Below are positions 15,951-25,039 of a stretch of DNA of 64,000 nucleotides, in pieces. The position numbers were made by a program, and so were the translations under genes. This stretch comes from Shewanella psychropiezotolerans (GTDB lineage: Bacteria > Pseudomonadota > Gammaproteobacteria > Enterobacterales > Shewanellaceae), in assembly GCF_007197555.1 (NCBI RefSeq), contig NZ_CP041614.1, forward strand, positions 1,852,001 to 1,916,000, read 5' to 3'. The first letter of the stretch is position 1; every line of letters begins with the position of its first letter. The notes beneath the pieces are model-generated. The model did not search any database. It saw only the letters and a list, made by a program, of their open reading frames with translations, and was not told the DNA's origin.

Positions 15951-17340
15951 CAAGATTATCCCCAAGGAGCACTTCTGATGACACTTCATCTATAGCTTCT
16001 TTCAATTTGGAAATTAAGCTGTCTATATTGTCTCTGGTTAATGTGAGTGGTGGGGATATGACGATAATATTGCCCACGGGGCGAATGATGAGGCCTTTCT
16101 CGAGGCATTTCTCGAACACTCGCTGCGCCTGATACAGTCTTTCTTTCGTTTGCTTGTTCGATACCAGATCGATGGCCAGCATAAAGCCTGTACCGCGCAC
16201 ATCACCAACAATTGAGTTTGTGAGAAGTGTTTCACGGGCTGTTTGTTGCAGATAAGGCCCCAATTTATTGACATTATCAAACAGGGATTCCTGTTCAAGG
16301 ATCTCGAAATTCTTCAATGCTGCGGCGCAAGCTGTAGCATGTCCACTGTAGGTGAAGCCCATGGAGAAGACACCGCCTTCACATTGGGGCTGACTGATAA
16401 CCCGATAGATGTCTGCTGATATAATCGTTGCGCCTAGGGGGATGTAGCCTGAATTAATGCCTTTGGCGGTGATTAATACATCGGGTACAAAATCGAATAT
16501 GGCTTCACTGCTAAACCATTGTCCAAGACGTCCAAAAGCCGTGACAACTTCATCGGCGACGACCAATACATCATACTTACGGCATATGTCGGCACACTTT
16601 TTATGGTAACCCTTAGGGGCAACCAGTACGCCGCCTGCACCCATCACAGGTTCGAGAATAAAGGCTGCAACGTTGTCGGCACCTAAGCGTAAAATATGAT
16701 TTTCAAGTTCATTGGCAAGAAAACAAGCGTATTCGTCTTCGGTTAGCTGCTCTGCACCTATTGGGCGTCGATACATATCGGCGGCTGAGACATAACTGAT
16801 GAGCTCATCGCCTAAGGAGTCGAAGCTGCTCTTGGTGGCTTGTATCCCGGTAAGGTTCGCTGCGAAATAGGTTGAACCATGATACGCACTATCACGAGAG
16901 ATTATTTTCTTCTTGGTGGTCTTGTCGCGTAGGTTATTGTAGTAGTGGATTATTCTAAAAGCTGAGTCGTTGGAGACTGAGCCGCCTGAGGTGAAAAATA
17001 CATGATTGAGGTCCCCAGGGGTTCTCTTGGCTATCTCAGCGGCTAATTCTGAGGCTGGTGCATTGGTGGAGTGACCGAAGGGATTAAAATATTGCATCTG
17101 GGTGATCTGCTTATGGATAGCATCTGCCATGTCTTCACGGCCATGACCGATATTGACGCACCAAAGTCCTGCGATACCGTCTAAAAATGTGTTCCCTTGT
17201 GAGTCACTAACAAAATTGCCTTTAGCCTTAGTAATTACCTGGCTTCCCTCTTCATGGAAAGTAGAAAAGTCTGTATATGGATGAATAAAATGATTTTTAT
17301 CTTGCTGCCATACTTTATCTGTCTTAATTGAATCGGTCAC
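15943..17340 (-). CDS. Class III PLP aminotransferase (omega-amine/putrescine:pyruvate type)
   Basis: A protein of 465 residues with all class III features: SGGSVSNDSA phosphate loop, SAYHGST, PLP-ring aspartate D263 in VVADEVVTAFGR and the Schiff-base lysine K293 in ITAKGINSGY. It resembles SpuC-type putrescine and omega-amino acid:pyruvate aminotransferases. It heads a leftward operon with the NhaC-type transporter (8-base overlap) and the TorF porin. The neighbouring deiminase and carbamoylase suggest putrescine as amino donor, giving 4-aminobutanal. Beta-alanine:pyruvate transaminase is an alternative. Confidence 0.85.
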   Translation of the reverse strand: MTDSIKTDKVWQQDKNHFIHPYTDFSTFHEEGSQVITKAKGNFVSDSQGNTFLDGIAGLWCVNIGHGREDMADAIHKQITQMQYFNPFGHSTNAPASELAAEIAKRTPGDLNHVFFTSGGSVSNDSAFRIIHYYNNLRDKTTKKKIISRDSAYHGSTYFAANLTGIQATKSSFDSLGDELISYVSAADMYRRPIGAEQLTEDEYACFLANELENHILRLGADNVAAFILEPVMGAGGVLVAPKGYHKKCADICRKYDVLVVADEVVTAFGRLGQWFSSEAIFDFVPDVLITAKGINSGYIPLGATIISADIYRVISQPQCEGGVFSMGFTYSGHATACAAALKNFEILEQESLFDNVNKLGPYLQQTARETLLTNSIVGDVRGTGFMLAIDLVSNKQTKERLYQAQRVFEKCLEKGLIIRPVGNIIVISPPLTLTRDNIDSLISKLKEAIDEVSSEVLLGDNLDA

Positions 17341-17399
17341 ATTACCACCTGTCTTTTTGTTGATGTACCTCTAATAAACAAGTTCTGCGTGAAGTGAGC

Positions 17400-17419
17400 A
17401 ATACCCCCGAGGGGTTATT
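17400..17419. promoter_or_regulatory. Putative operator AATACCCC-N4-GGGTTATT (site 2)
   Basis: AATACCCCCGAGGGGTTATT lies 60 bases upstream of the aminotransferase start and about 130 bases upstream of the divergent deiminase. It has the same 20-base length and half-sites as the copy at 10625-10644. Confidence 0.6.
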
Positions 17420-17552
17420 GTCATGAGCTCATTAAACCATTAAATATTGATTAGAGTGTTTAACAAGTGTTCTGTTTGTACTGAACTTGTGTAATGGGAA
17501 GTCATAAAAAAGTTTACTGATAAAAACGATTAAAATTAAATTGGGACTCAAT

Positions 17553-18941
17553 ATGTTTAAACAATCCAGACGTGATCTATTAAAATCTGCTGCCGTGATT
17601 ACTGGCGGTTCCACCCTATTTGCCTCTGGCTTATCTTCCTTGGTTATTTCCGGGAGTGCTCAAGCCGCAGAGCCATTATCAGATATAGAAAAATCACCTA
17701 AAAGTGACGGATTTACCATTCCCGGTGAGTTTGAAAAGCAAAAGGCTGTTTGGCTTGGTTGGCCTACATTTCAATGGTATACCGATCCCAAACTCGACAC
17801 TAAATTTGCCATTGCGAATATCATTCAGGCGCTGGTACAGGAAAGCGTTACCGTTCAGCTTATGTGTACAGATTTAGCGGGTGAACAGGTCATTAAAGCT
17901 TGGTTCAAAGAGCAAGGTTATGAGATTGGCACGAACCGCTTCCTCAACTATGTTTATGTCAATCCGGTGGATATCTGGCAGCGTGACTTTGGCCCAGTTT
18001 TCTTGAAAAATCGTAAAACCGGCAAGACGGCCATATCAAGTTTTACTCAGAATCAATGGGGCTATTCGACGACGGACGATGCAACGTCCGTCGCTATGAG
18101 CAAACTTCCTTTCGAAGTATCAAAACTGAAAGAGTTCTCGACCAATGAATATTATCAGACATCTCTGGTGAGTGAAGGGGGTGACAGAATACCCAACGGC
18201 AAGGGGACGCTTATTGTCTGCAGAGACGTGGAATTTGATCGCAACCCCAACTTATCTGAAGATGAAATTACGGCTAAATTAGAGAGTGCGTTAGGTGTGA
18301 CTAATGTGATTTGGCTCAATTCCGGGGTTTATGAAGATCCGTTAGCCTTCTGGGGGCCGTTACCCTATGCGGTATCTGCAACTGAAACCCTCTTCTTGTA
18401 TGGCCCGCAAACAGTGGGTGGGCATACGGACGAATGTGCAAGATTTGCTAACGCAACTGATATTATTCTGACCATGCCTACAGCCGAAGAAGCGGCCAGC
18501 GATCCTATTCATGGTGTTAATTATGCAAGGCTTCAGCATGCGCATCGCACCTTGTCTGCAGCGAAAGATCAGGACGGAAATCCATTTAATATTATTGAGC
18601 TTCCCGTACCGGATCTCGAGTATATTGAAGTACAACCTGATCAAGATATGTATAAGTATTTGGAGTCATATACTTATCCCTCACATGCGGTGGCATTTCC
18701 GAAGGGGAAGCCAATCCAGGTGGTGAAAGCGGCAAGCTATGCTAACTACTTGGTTACCAATAATACGATCATAGCGCCGAGTTATAACAGCCCGAAGAAA
18801 GATGCCGAAGCCAAGAAGGTACTCAGCCTTGCTTACCCGAAACATAAAGTCATTCAGATAGATGCTGATGCATTAAATTATGCAGGAGGGGGATACACTG
18901 TGTCACCCAGCATCAACCAGCTTAGGCATTTAGTTTGTTAG
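17553..18941 (+). CDS. Tat-exported agmatine deiminase-family protein, -1 frameshift at the catalytic Cys
   Basis: A peptidyl-arginine/agmatine deiminase-fold enzyme with a twin-arginine leader (QSRRDLLKSAAV, R6-R7; cleavage near SAQAAEP), hence a periplasmic location. The start is the ATG at 17553; a TTG 12 bases upstream is less likely. Catalytic-site features include WQRDFGP and GGHTDECARF (H291, D293). The last segment normally carries the nucleophile in GGGIHCxTQQ; here the frame reads GGGYTVSPSINQ. One extra G in the G5 run 18888-18892 gives GGGIHCVTQHQPA and a stop at 18923-18925 (457 residues). The intact enzyme would turn agmatine into N-carbamoylputrescine plus ammonia. As written it lacks the Cys. 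Confidence 0.85.
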   Translation: MFKQSRRDLLKSAAVITGGSTLFASGLSSLVISGSAQAAEPLSDIEKSPKSDGFTIPGEFEKQKAVWLGWPTFQWYTDPKLDTKFAIANIIQALVQESVTVQLMCTDLAGEQVIKAWFKEQGYEIGTNRFLNYVYVNPVDIWQRDFGPVFLKNRKTGKTAISSFTQNQWGYSTTDDATSVAMSKLPFEVSKLKEFSTNEYYQTSLVSEGGDRIPNGKGTLIVCRDVEFDRNPNLSEDEITAKLESALGVTNVIWLNSGVYEDPLAFWGPLPYAVSATETLFLYGPQTVGGHTDECARFANATDIILTMPTAEEAASDPIHGVNYARLQHAHRTLSAAKDQDGNPFNIIELPVPDLEYIEVQPDQDMYKYLESYTYPSHAVAFPKGKPIQVVKAASYANYLVTNNTIIAPSYNSPKKDAEAKKVLSLAYPKHKVIQIDADALNYAGGGYTVSPSINQLRHLVC

Positions 18942-18995
18942 GGGCTGATGTAAGTTAGTGACTCATCAAATGGGTGAGTCATTTAGCTGAATTGA

Positions 18996-19505
18996 TTAAC
19001 TTACCTGTTCTATCTTTAAAATGCAGGGGGTTTTCAACTTATGGCTCTTTTCATTAAAAATGTAATCATGTTCAAACCAATATATGTACATGCGTAACTT
19101 GCTGTTCTCTTCTATGCTGTTAGAACTAAAGAATTTTCGATAGCATCTGGAGCTGTACATATAGCCTGAATGATACAGTTTAATCATTCTGTCGCTTAGT
19201 CTGATCTCACGATAATCTATGCTATCGCTGGCTATGTCTGTAAATCTATACTCTCCATGGTGAAATAAACCATTAACTATTTCGATGTTTTTTGGATTTG
19301 CTAACATGCCATCAAACTCTAATGCTGAAATTCGGCTAGTGATCAAGGCTGACGCGAATATGGCCGTCAGGCTCATGATCTTCCAGGGAATATTTCTTTT
19401 GTATTTATAGTGCAGAAGTGTACAGCTAATTAAGAAGATGCTTAAAATAATGAGGACTCGTTCATACTGAAGCCAGGCGCTCGCTTCAAAGATGGTTGTG
19501 ATCAA
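18996..19505 (-). CDS. Hypothetical inner-membrane protein
   Basis: A protein of 169 residues, not recognised. Two N-terminal hydrophobic segments (about residues 17-31 and 42-59) precede a ~110-residue soluble part rich in Tyr, Arg and Ser with Cys in SSRCYRKF and TPCIL. The first codon is TTG at 19505, supported by AAGGAAG five bases upstream and because the next Met lies after the first membrane segment. It is isolated between convergent and divergent neighbours; there is no functional clue. Confidence 0.55.
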   Translation of the reverse strand: MITTIFEASAWLQYERVLIILSIFLISCTLLHYKYKRNIPWKIMSLTAIFASALITSRISALEFDGMLANPKNIEIVNGLFHHGEYRFTDIASDSIDYREIRLSDRMIKLYHSGYMYSSRCYRKFFSSNSIEENSKLRMYIYWFEHDYIFNEKSHKLKTPCILKIEQVS

Positions 19506-19563
19506 ATTTACTTCCTTGGAATATCATCAATCGTCAGGTAGGGGGGCAGTTAACTTGAGCTGA

Positions 19564-19595
19564 AACTAAGTCGAAAATATCCGACTTAGTTTTTC
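19564..19595 (-). terminator. Terminator of the DUF3012 lipoprotein gene
   Basis: AACTAAGTCG (19564-19573) and CGACTTAGTT (19582-19591) form a 10-bp stem with an 8-base loop, immediately downstream of the leftward small lipoprotein gene. Confidence 0.75.
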
Positions 19596-19605
19596 TGCTG
19601 ATTCT

Positions 19606-19764
19606 TTAGAAAATGCAGTTGCTAGCGAACTCTTTTCCTTCTTTTATCGTCCAATCAGCCTTAGATTTCTCTTTTATGTTTTTGCACCAATCCTTACTGC
19701 CTATTTCAGGAGCACAGCCAGATAGAAGAGATAAAGCTAAGATAATACCGATCGTTTTTTTCAT
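19606..19764 (-). CDS. Small DUF3012-type lipoprotein (52 aa)
   Basis: Too short for routine calling but convincing. It has ATG at 19764, a signal sequence with lipobox LLSGC (Cys at residue 17), and a mature part CAPEIGSKDWCKNIKEKSKADW... ending SNCIF with TAA at 19606-19608. This matches the DUF3012 pattern (CAPEVGS..WC..M..KPK.DWT..E...FA..C) common in Shewanella, Vibrio and relatives; function unknown. A terminator follows directly. A longer overlapping frame on the plus strand is its shadow. Confidence 0.8.
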   Translation of the reverse strand: MKKTIGIILALSLLSGCAPEIGSKDWCKNIKEKSKADWTIKEGKEFASNCIF

Positions 19765-20277
19765 GATCATTCCAGTCTTAATGATGATTTATTTTTACGG
19801 AATTTATCATTTCTCAATAAAATTTTGGTATCGTCAGTGTTTTAGCTGTAAGAGTCGATCATTTTTGATAAGGTAAATCGTTTTTCTCAGTATATTTAAC
19901 TCTTGTTTTGACTAAGTTTTTTGTATCTAATTTAATGAGTTTATTTAGCATGTAAAATTACAATATACATAACGATTATATACTTAACAGGTGTTTTTAT
20001 GTCACTAACTCATTAGTTTCTATCTGAGTTTATCATTGGTGTTTTTTGTGTTTCACCTGAGTATCGGTTTCCCCCTTAATCCTATATTGATAATTATTAT
20101 GAAAATCAATCAGATCTCCATGGTTTATCATAAGTACCTTTTTGATACTAAATATTTTAAAAAAAGCGATAAACTTACTTGTAAACGTACTTAGTATCGT
20201 TTTAAAACTGGAATTTATGAGTCTTTGTCAGACTATGGCTTCAGCTATGTAATTATAGTTTAGGGTGTGTTATTCGA
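19765..20277. other. AT-rich intergenic region
   Basis: About 510 bases of low-GC sequence between divergent genes, presumably containing both promoters. I see no gene, strong hairpin or repeat. Confidence 0.5.
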
Positions 20278-21075
20278 ATGGTATTGTTAAATTTATATAA
20301 ATCTAGAGAAAGTCATAACTGCAGTATTAACTACCGTTATGGTCAGAGTTGTTTTTATAGGGGCTTTCATGTTTTTATTTTATTTCTAGTATTTTTTATA
20401 TTTTTGTTTTGCGATCCTGCGTTAGCTGGAATAAAGCATATCAGCATGCACGATGTCAGCTCCGTTGAGATTAAAATGTTGTCTGTAAAGTTAAATCTAG
20501 TTGAGGGGGATAAATCTAATAGCCGGCTCTTAGTCACACTTTCAAATAAACAAAAGGAGGAGGTGATTATTAAGCATAAAATAATTAATCATTTTATGCT
20601 GGAGGCCCTTGTGGATCCAAGGTTAGATCTTGAAGGTGCCAAAATTAATGTTTATGAGAGTAAATCTGGTCACTGGGATAAAATTTACTCTACTGGATTT
20701 AGCCAGTCTAGCCATAATCAGACTATTTCAGTTAACACTACTCATAGTGATATTGTTGATAATCAAGCCATAAAGACCTCAAGGATGGGAGTGGTGGCAT
20801 CGGAAGTAGGCAGATCAGGAAGCGTTTGTTATTTGCGCTTTGATGAGAGTGAAACCCTGTGGAGTATAGCTAAGCAATATAAAAATGATTGGGGAACAAG
20901 CATCTATGGCGCTGTGCTGGCGATATATAAAAACAATCTAACTAAGTTTAAAAACCAGAACATCAATCGATTGGTTCGCGGTGCAAACCTGACTTGTCCT
21001 AGTGATAAACTGATTCTAACCATAAATGAAACAGGGCTGGCTAGAGAGAAATTTAATCGACTAAGTAAGCAATAG
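20278..21075 (+). CDS. FimV-like periplasmic LysM-domain protein
   Basis: A protein of 265 residues. A long basic N-region (residues 1-29) leads to a hydrophobic segment (VFILFLVFFIFLFCDPALA) that is either a cleaved signal or an anchor. The C-terminal ~70 residues match the LysM/N-terminal module of FimV: ETLWSIAKQYKNDWGTSIYG, AVLAIYKNNLTKFKNQNIN and RLVRGANLTCPS, corresponding to the TLW..A.......S..Q.M.A....NP.AF...NIN.L..G..L..P pattern. FimV acts in polar localisation, type IV pili and c-di-GMP/cAMP signalling, but this is a short stand-alone relative. It converges on the hybrid kinase at 21120. Confidence 0.65.
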   Translation: MVLLNLYKSRESHNCSINYRYGQSCFYRGFHVFILFLVFFIFLFCDPALAGIKHISMHDVSSVEIKMLSVKLNLVEGDKSNSRLLVTLSNKQKEEVIIKHKIINHFMLEALVDPRLDLEGAKINVYESKSGHWDKIYSTGFSQSSHNQTISVNTTHSDIVDNQAIKTSRMGVVASEVGRSGSVCYLRFDESETLWSIAKQYKNDWGTSIYGAVLAIYKNNLTKFKNQNINRLVRGANLTCPSDKLILTINETGLAREKFNRLSKQ

Positions 21076-21087
21076 TGTAAGTAATCA

Positions 21088-21121
21088 AAATTTCATATCA
21101 TTTAAATAGGATATGAAATTT
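21088..21121. terminator. Convergent terminator
   Basis: AAATTTCATATC (21088-21099) and GATATGAAATTT (21110-21121) form a perfect 12-bp stem with A and T flanks. Its right arm overlaps the stop codon of the leftward kinase. Confidence 0.8.
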
Positions 21122-24077
21122 ACGGTCTACCTTCTTTTAAATATCGGGTGATTTCCTGATTGGTTTTATCTGACAATGTTGTAATTCCATTCATTTGTTG
21201 GCTATTTAAACCTGTTAAGTCAGAGTGGGCTTCATAAGTTGAACAAAGATCTGCGAGTGCTGTAGCTCCTATATTGGCTGCTACCCCTTTTAATTCATGC
21301 AGGTAATTTTTTATTTCACTTGGAGTTCGGTCGTTAGCCAAAAGATTTAGTGTCGAGTAGCTTTCGATAAAGTAACCGAGTAGTTCGATATACAAGTCTT
21401 CATCATGGTCGGTAATTGTTAATCCTGCGTTCACATCCAGGATAGGTTTACTCTGGATGCTCTTTATTTCCGGCTGTCCCGGATTCGGTTTTGCTAACTC
21501 AACATTTTCACCCGCTATTTCTATATGTTTAACTAATGTGGCTATTAGTTTCTCAAAATCTAATGGTTTACCTATCACATCATTCATTCCGCAAGCGAAC
21601 GCCTTTTGACGATCTTCGTACATGATATTTGCCGTGAGCGCTATGATTGGAAGCGCTTGTAAATTGAGCTCGTTTCTTATTCTTTGAGTCGCATGGTAAC
21701 CATCCAGTATCGGCATTTGGCAATCCATTAGCATCGCATCGAATGTGTTTTTTTCTAATAATTTGACGGCTTCAAGCCCGTTATTAACTATGGTGATTTC
21801 GATTCCTTTCTTCAAAAATAAGGCTTTTATCAGTCTCTGGTTTGTTTCATTATCTTCTGCCAATAATATTTTTTTACCGATAAGCGAGGCTATATTCTTA
21901 GACATGACACTTTGATCAGTATTAAGGGCGTCATCAGAGAGTATGGATAATTTATCGGAACTTGGAGGCTTAAAATAAACGCGAACTAGAAATGTAGTTC
22001 CTACGCCTTTTTCACTTTCGATGCTAATATCACCATCCATGGATTCGACTAGTTGCCGGCTAATGACTAAGCCAAGTCCAGTGCCGCCAAATGTTCGTGA
22101 AGTGGAGGAGTCAGCCTGGGTAAATGATTGGAACAGATTTTCAGTTTCCTGCTTACTCATGCCAATTCCCGTGTCTTGCACCTTGAATTGTAAACCTATG
22201 CTTTTCGGAGGACTTTCTTCCGTGAGCTTGCTAACGCTTAACGTTACGCTACCTTTAGAAGTAAATTTAACTGCGTTACTGCCCAAGTTTAGCAAGACTT
22301 GATACAAGCGTAATGGATCACCTTTTAAAAAGTTGGGTACGTTTTCATCTATATGGATCTGCAGGGTTAAACTGGATTCCTGTGCTCTATTACGGATAAC
22401 GACGTCGAAATCCTTGACTACTTTTCGGATATCGAAATCGACTTCTTCCAATGTTAACTTGTTGGCTTCTATTTTTGAAAAATCGAGTATGTCGTCGATA
22501 ATACCAAGTAATAATTTTGCAGATTGATTAGCATCCTTGATATAAGATGATGTCTCTGAGCTTAGGTTTGTCTGTAGAGCCAAATCTGTCATGCCTATGA
22601 TGGCATTCATCGGGGTGCGGATTTCATGGCTCATATTAGCAAGGAAAAAAGATTTCGCCTCTTTTGCTTTCTCAGCGTCAGTAACCGCCTGATTTAGGTC
22701 CTGTGTGAGATCGACTATTTCATTATGTGAGCGGCGGACAGAAATGAGTAATATCACAAGCGCCATGAAAAATAGGCCGCCTAACCACCACATGTTCGAG
22801 GTTATCTTGTTGGCATTTTTTATGTCCTGAGATTCTTTTTCTAGCATGTCTGTTAAATACTTGTCGGTAGCAACAGCCGATGTATGCATTTTGTTTTTGA
22901 TGATGGCGATTTTTCTTGCTCTACTGACTGACGATTCGAAATTATTCCGGTACTGGTCCAAGGTGTCAATTGTCATGGATAACTGCTGCTTCTCATCATT
23001 TTTAAGCAGTGTTCCTGTGACTAAATTAGCTTGTTCTTCAGTTTTTTCTAGCTGTGTAAGCACTTTTGATTCATCAAAATAGACATCATCATTAATGGAT
23101 GTGTAAAATTCGTCTTCATAAAGCCTTAACTTGTTGAAGCCTTGGGTGAGTAAATTGATCTCTTTTAAGATGTTAACCCGCTTCAAAACTGAAGTTTGGA
23201 CTCTCCAGATTCTTTGCTGAGCACCGTTAAGATTTTCATGTTCAACATTGTCAAGCTTATTCGAAGCATCGATCAATGTGACTCCCGCCGCTTTCAATCT
23301 TTTGATAGGGACAGATTTAGATGCTAATTTTGAAAAGTTTTCTGCAGCTTGTTTTGTTTTTATAAAGTAATAGCTACTATCCATATTAAAGCTTTCAGAT
23401 GACAGGTTTTTTATTAACTGCCCCGTTATTTCTAGTAAAGCTTGTTTTTGGAATTTATTTTTTTCGTAATTACGAAGAAGACTCATTACTTGCTGAGATT
23501 TTGTTCTTGTATCCGTAGTTATCATTACTATTCTGTATATGTTATCGACTATATTTCTTAGGTTGTTAATACTATTCACATCAACCTTGATATGTTTCTC
23601 CTGATATTGGGTCAGCTCAATTAGTTTGTTGGTCATTTCTGCTGCAGTTAATGCAACTCTTTTTTTTCCATTGTTGAATTTATTTTGTTGTTTCACAAAG
23701 AGCTTAAATTGTTCTTCATAACTGTTTAGTGAAAAAATAAACTTGCTCTCACCATCATTATCATTGCGGAAATAGCTTGCTAACTCATCCCTATGGATAC
23801 TTTTTAGAATTTTATCCATATTGTTCTGAATCGTACCAGCCGATAACAAACTACCATCACGGGCATACACGAGTTCATTCAAACGTGCCTTGTCTAATGC
23901 TGTTGTTGCCTGATCTACTGTGATGTAATCATCGATATGGTAGCTTAAATTTGAGAGTACGCCTCCGCCTATGATACCTACGATAAATAAAATACTTATT
24001 AGGATATAAAAACGTAATGAGATTTTATTAACCTTAGTTTTACTGGTAAGTAATCTATTATTACTTCGTGAGTCCAT
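21120..24077 (-). CDS. Hybrid sensor histidine kinase with receiver and Hpt domains (TorS/ArcB-like architecture)
   Basis: A protein of 985 residues. TM1 at about 23-41 and TM2 at about 429-447 enclose a ~385-residue, helix-rich periplasmic sensor of unknown ligand (NarX/TorS-like helical bundle is likely). Then come HisKA with phospho-acceptor H484 in [11 protein letters not shown], an ATPase domain (NAVKF, DTGIGM, GGTGLGL), a receiver with phospho-acceptor D785 in MLMDCQMP, and a C-terminal Hpt with H927 in [10 protein letters not shown]. It can therefore run a full phosphorelay. It is transcribed just downstream of a lone receiver gene at 24117, its likely partner. There is no output regulator nearby. 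Confidence 0.9.
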   Translation of the reverse strand: MDSRSNNRLLTSKTKVNKISLRFYILISILFIVGIIGGGVLSNLSYHIDDYITVDQATTALDKARLNELVYARDGSLLSAGTIQNNMDKILKSIHRDELASYFRNDNDGESKFIFSLNSYEEQFKLFVKQQNKFNNGKKRVALTAAEMTNKLIELTQYQEKHIKVDVNSINNLRNIVDNIYRIVMITTDTRTKSQQVMSLLRNYEKNKFQKQALLEITGQLIKNLSSESFNMDSSYYFIKTKQAAENFSKLASKSVPIKRLKAAGVTLIDASNKLDNVEHENLNGAQQRIWRVQTSVLKRVNILKEINLLTQGFNKLRLYEDEFYTSINDDVYFDESKVLTQLEKTEEQANLVTGTLLKNDEKQQLSMTIDTLDQYRNNFESSVSRARKIAIIKNKMHTSAVATDKYLTDMLEKESQDIKNANKITSNMWWLGGLFFMALVILLISVRRSHNEIVDLTQDLNQAVTDAEKAKEAKSFFLANMSHEIRTPMNAIIGMTDLALQTNLSSETSSYIKDANQSAKLLLGIIDDILDFSKIEANKLTLEEVDFDIRKVVKDFDVVIRNRAQESSLTLQIHIDENVPNFLKGDPLRLYQVLLNLGSNAVKFTSKGSVTLSVSKLTEESPPKSIGLQFKVQDTGIGMSKQETENLFQSFTQADSSTSRTFGGTGLGLVISRQLVESMDGDISIESEKGVGTTFLVRVYFKPPSSDKLSILSDDALNTDQSVMSKNIASLIGKKILLAEDNETNQRLIKALFLKKGIEITIVNNGLEAVKLLEKNTFDAMLMDCQMPILDGYHATQRIRNELNLQALPIIALTANIMYEDRQKAFACGMNDVIGKPLDFEKLIATLVKHIEIAGENVELAKPNPGQPEIKSIQSKPILDVNAGLTITDHDEDLYIELLGYFIESYSTLNLLANDRTPSEIKNYLHELKGVAANIGATALADLCSTYEAHSDLTGLNSQQMNGITTLSDKTNQEITRYLKEGRP

Positions 24078-24116
24078 ATCTAATTTCTCTTGTAGGAAAA
24101 TGTTATTTATTCGAAA

Positions 24117-24518
24117 CTAGCTGCTTACTAAAGAAGTTAATATCGTGTTCAAGTCTGACTTGAGAAAAGGCCGTTTCAAAAAATGTGTTACAGAGAATGC
24201 TCTACATTGGTTGATGATTTCTTCGGTGAGGCTAGAGGATACAGCGACTATCGAGACCTGGTCCCAGTGTGTGTTTTTCCTTATTTCGGCCATTGTCTCT
24301 GGGCCCGTCATAGGCTCCATTTGTATATCGAGTAAGATTAGATGATAGTCATCCTGTCTCATTTTCTCTAGACACTGCACTCCAGAGTCTGCAGTGTCTA
24401 CTTTGACCCCTAGCTTAGATAACAGCCTCTTCCCCAGAATCAAGTTGATGTTAACGTCATCAACGATCAATACTTTGATATCATCATTAGTTGGGATATT
24501 TTCTTTTTTCTCTAACAT
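24117..24518 (-). CDS. Single-domain response regulator (CheY-like receiver)
   Basis: A protein of ~133 residues consisting only of a receiver: acidic pocket VDD, phospho-acceptor Asp in LILLDIQMEPM, conserved S/T in VAVSSS and Lys in FLKRPF. Starts at 24530 and 24518 are both possible; 24518 has GAGA at a suitable distance. It precedes the hybrid kinase on the same strand by 39 bases, so they form an operon and probably a phosphorelay pair. With no output domain it must act by protein contact or as a phosphate sink. Confidence 0.8.
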   Translation of the reverse strand: MLEKKENIPTNDDIKVLIVDDVNINLILGKRLLSKLGVKVDTADSGVQCLEKMRQDDYHLILLDIQMEPMTGPETMAEIRKNTHWDQVSIVAVSSSLTEEIINQCRAFSVTHFLKRPFLKSDLNTILTSLVSS

Positions 24519-24551
24519 AATTAGTCTCATATTAACTGTCGTTATACCCAC

Positions 24552-25039
24552 TTTAGCTCGATGACATTACGCATTATGGATGTAAATACAGTTAGCATAG
24601 CCAGCTTAAGCTTGTGTGAATTGCACTTTTATTGGTATAAGCATACTGTGGCTAGTGCAGTTTGAGGTGTGAATAATCTAAAATCGATATAAATGTGTTT
24701 AAATTATTTACTCCAAATAAAACAATCCTAAAACTACTTCCAATCAATTGTTTTAATTGATTTTTTTTGTCGTTGGTTTTTTTGGGGAGCTTGGAATGTT
24801 TGTGATACTTTGAATAATTATATAAAATTATCTTATGAAAATGATTCTGGCGCTCCACTTACCTTTTTACATCTGTTTTTACGCTCTAATGTTCCATTAA
24901 TGTAGCATTAATGTAGCAATTGTCGTTGAGTATTAATCTAGCCTTGATACACTTGGCTATTGAGAGAAACACGTGGTCACCGCCTCAGCTAAGTCCTCAA
25001 AGAGTTAATGTAAACTTACTGTGGTCTTCAATTGATACA
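24552..25039. other. Intergenic region upstream of the ToxR-like gene
   Basis: The region is AT-rich. It contains a perfect 11-bp direct repeat CATTAATGTAG at 24895-24905 and 24906-24916, a plausible binding site for a tandem-binding winged-helix regulator such as ToxR itself. A TTG-initiated extension of toxR to 24920 is open but unlikely. Confidence 0.45.

Noticed and set aside
19613..19876. Plus-strand open frame of 87 codons
   Set aside because: It is the antisense shadow of the small DUF3012-type lipoprotein gene on the minus strand, which has a lipobox and terminator.
21120..24077. Hybrid kinase as TorS with a TorT/TorR system
   Set aside because: The architecture is similar, but no torT, torR or TMAO reductase genes are nearby, so the ligand cannot be named. 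The TorF porin at 13704 is only a family name.
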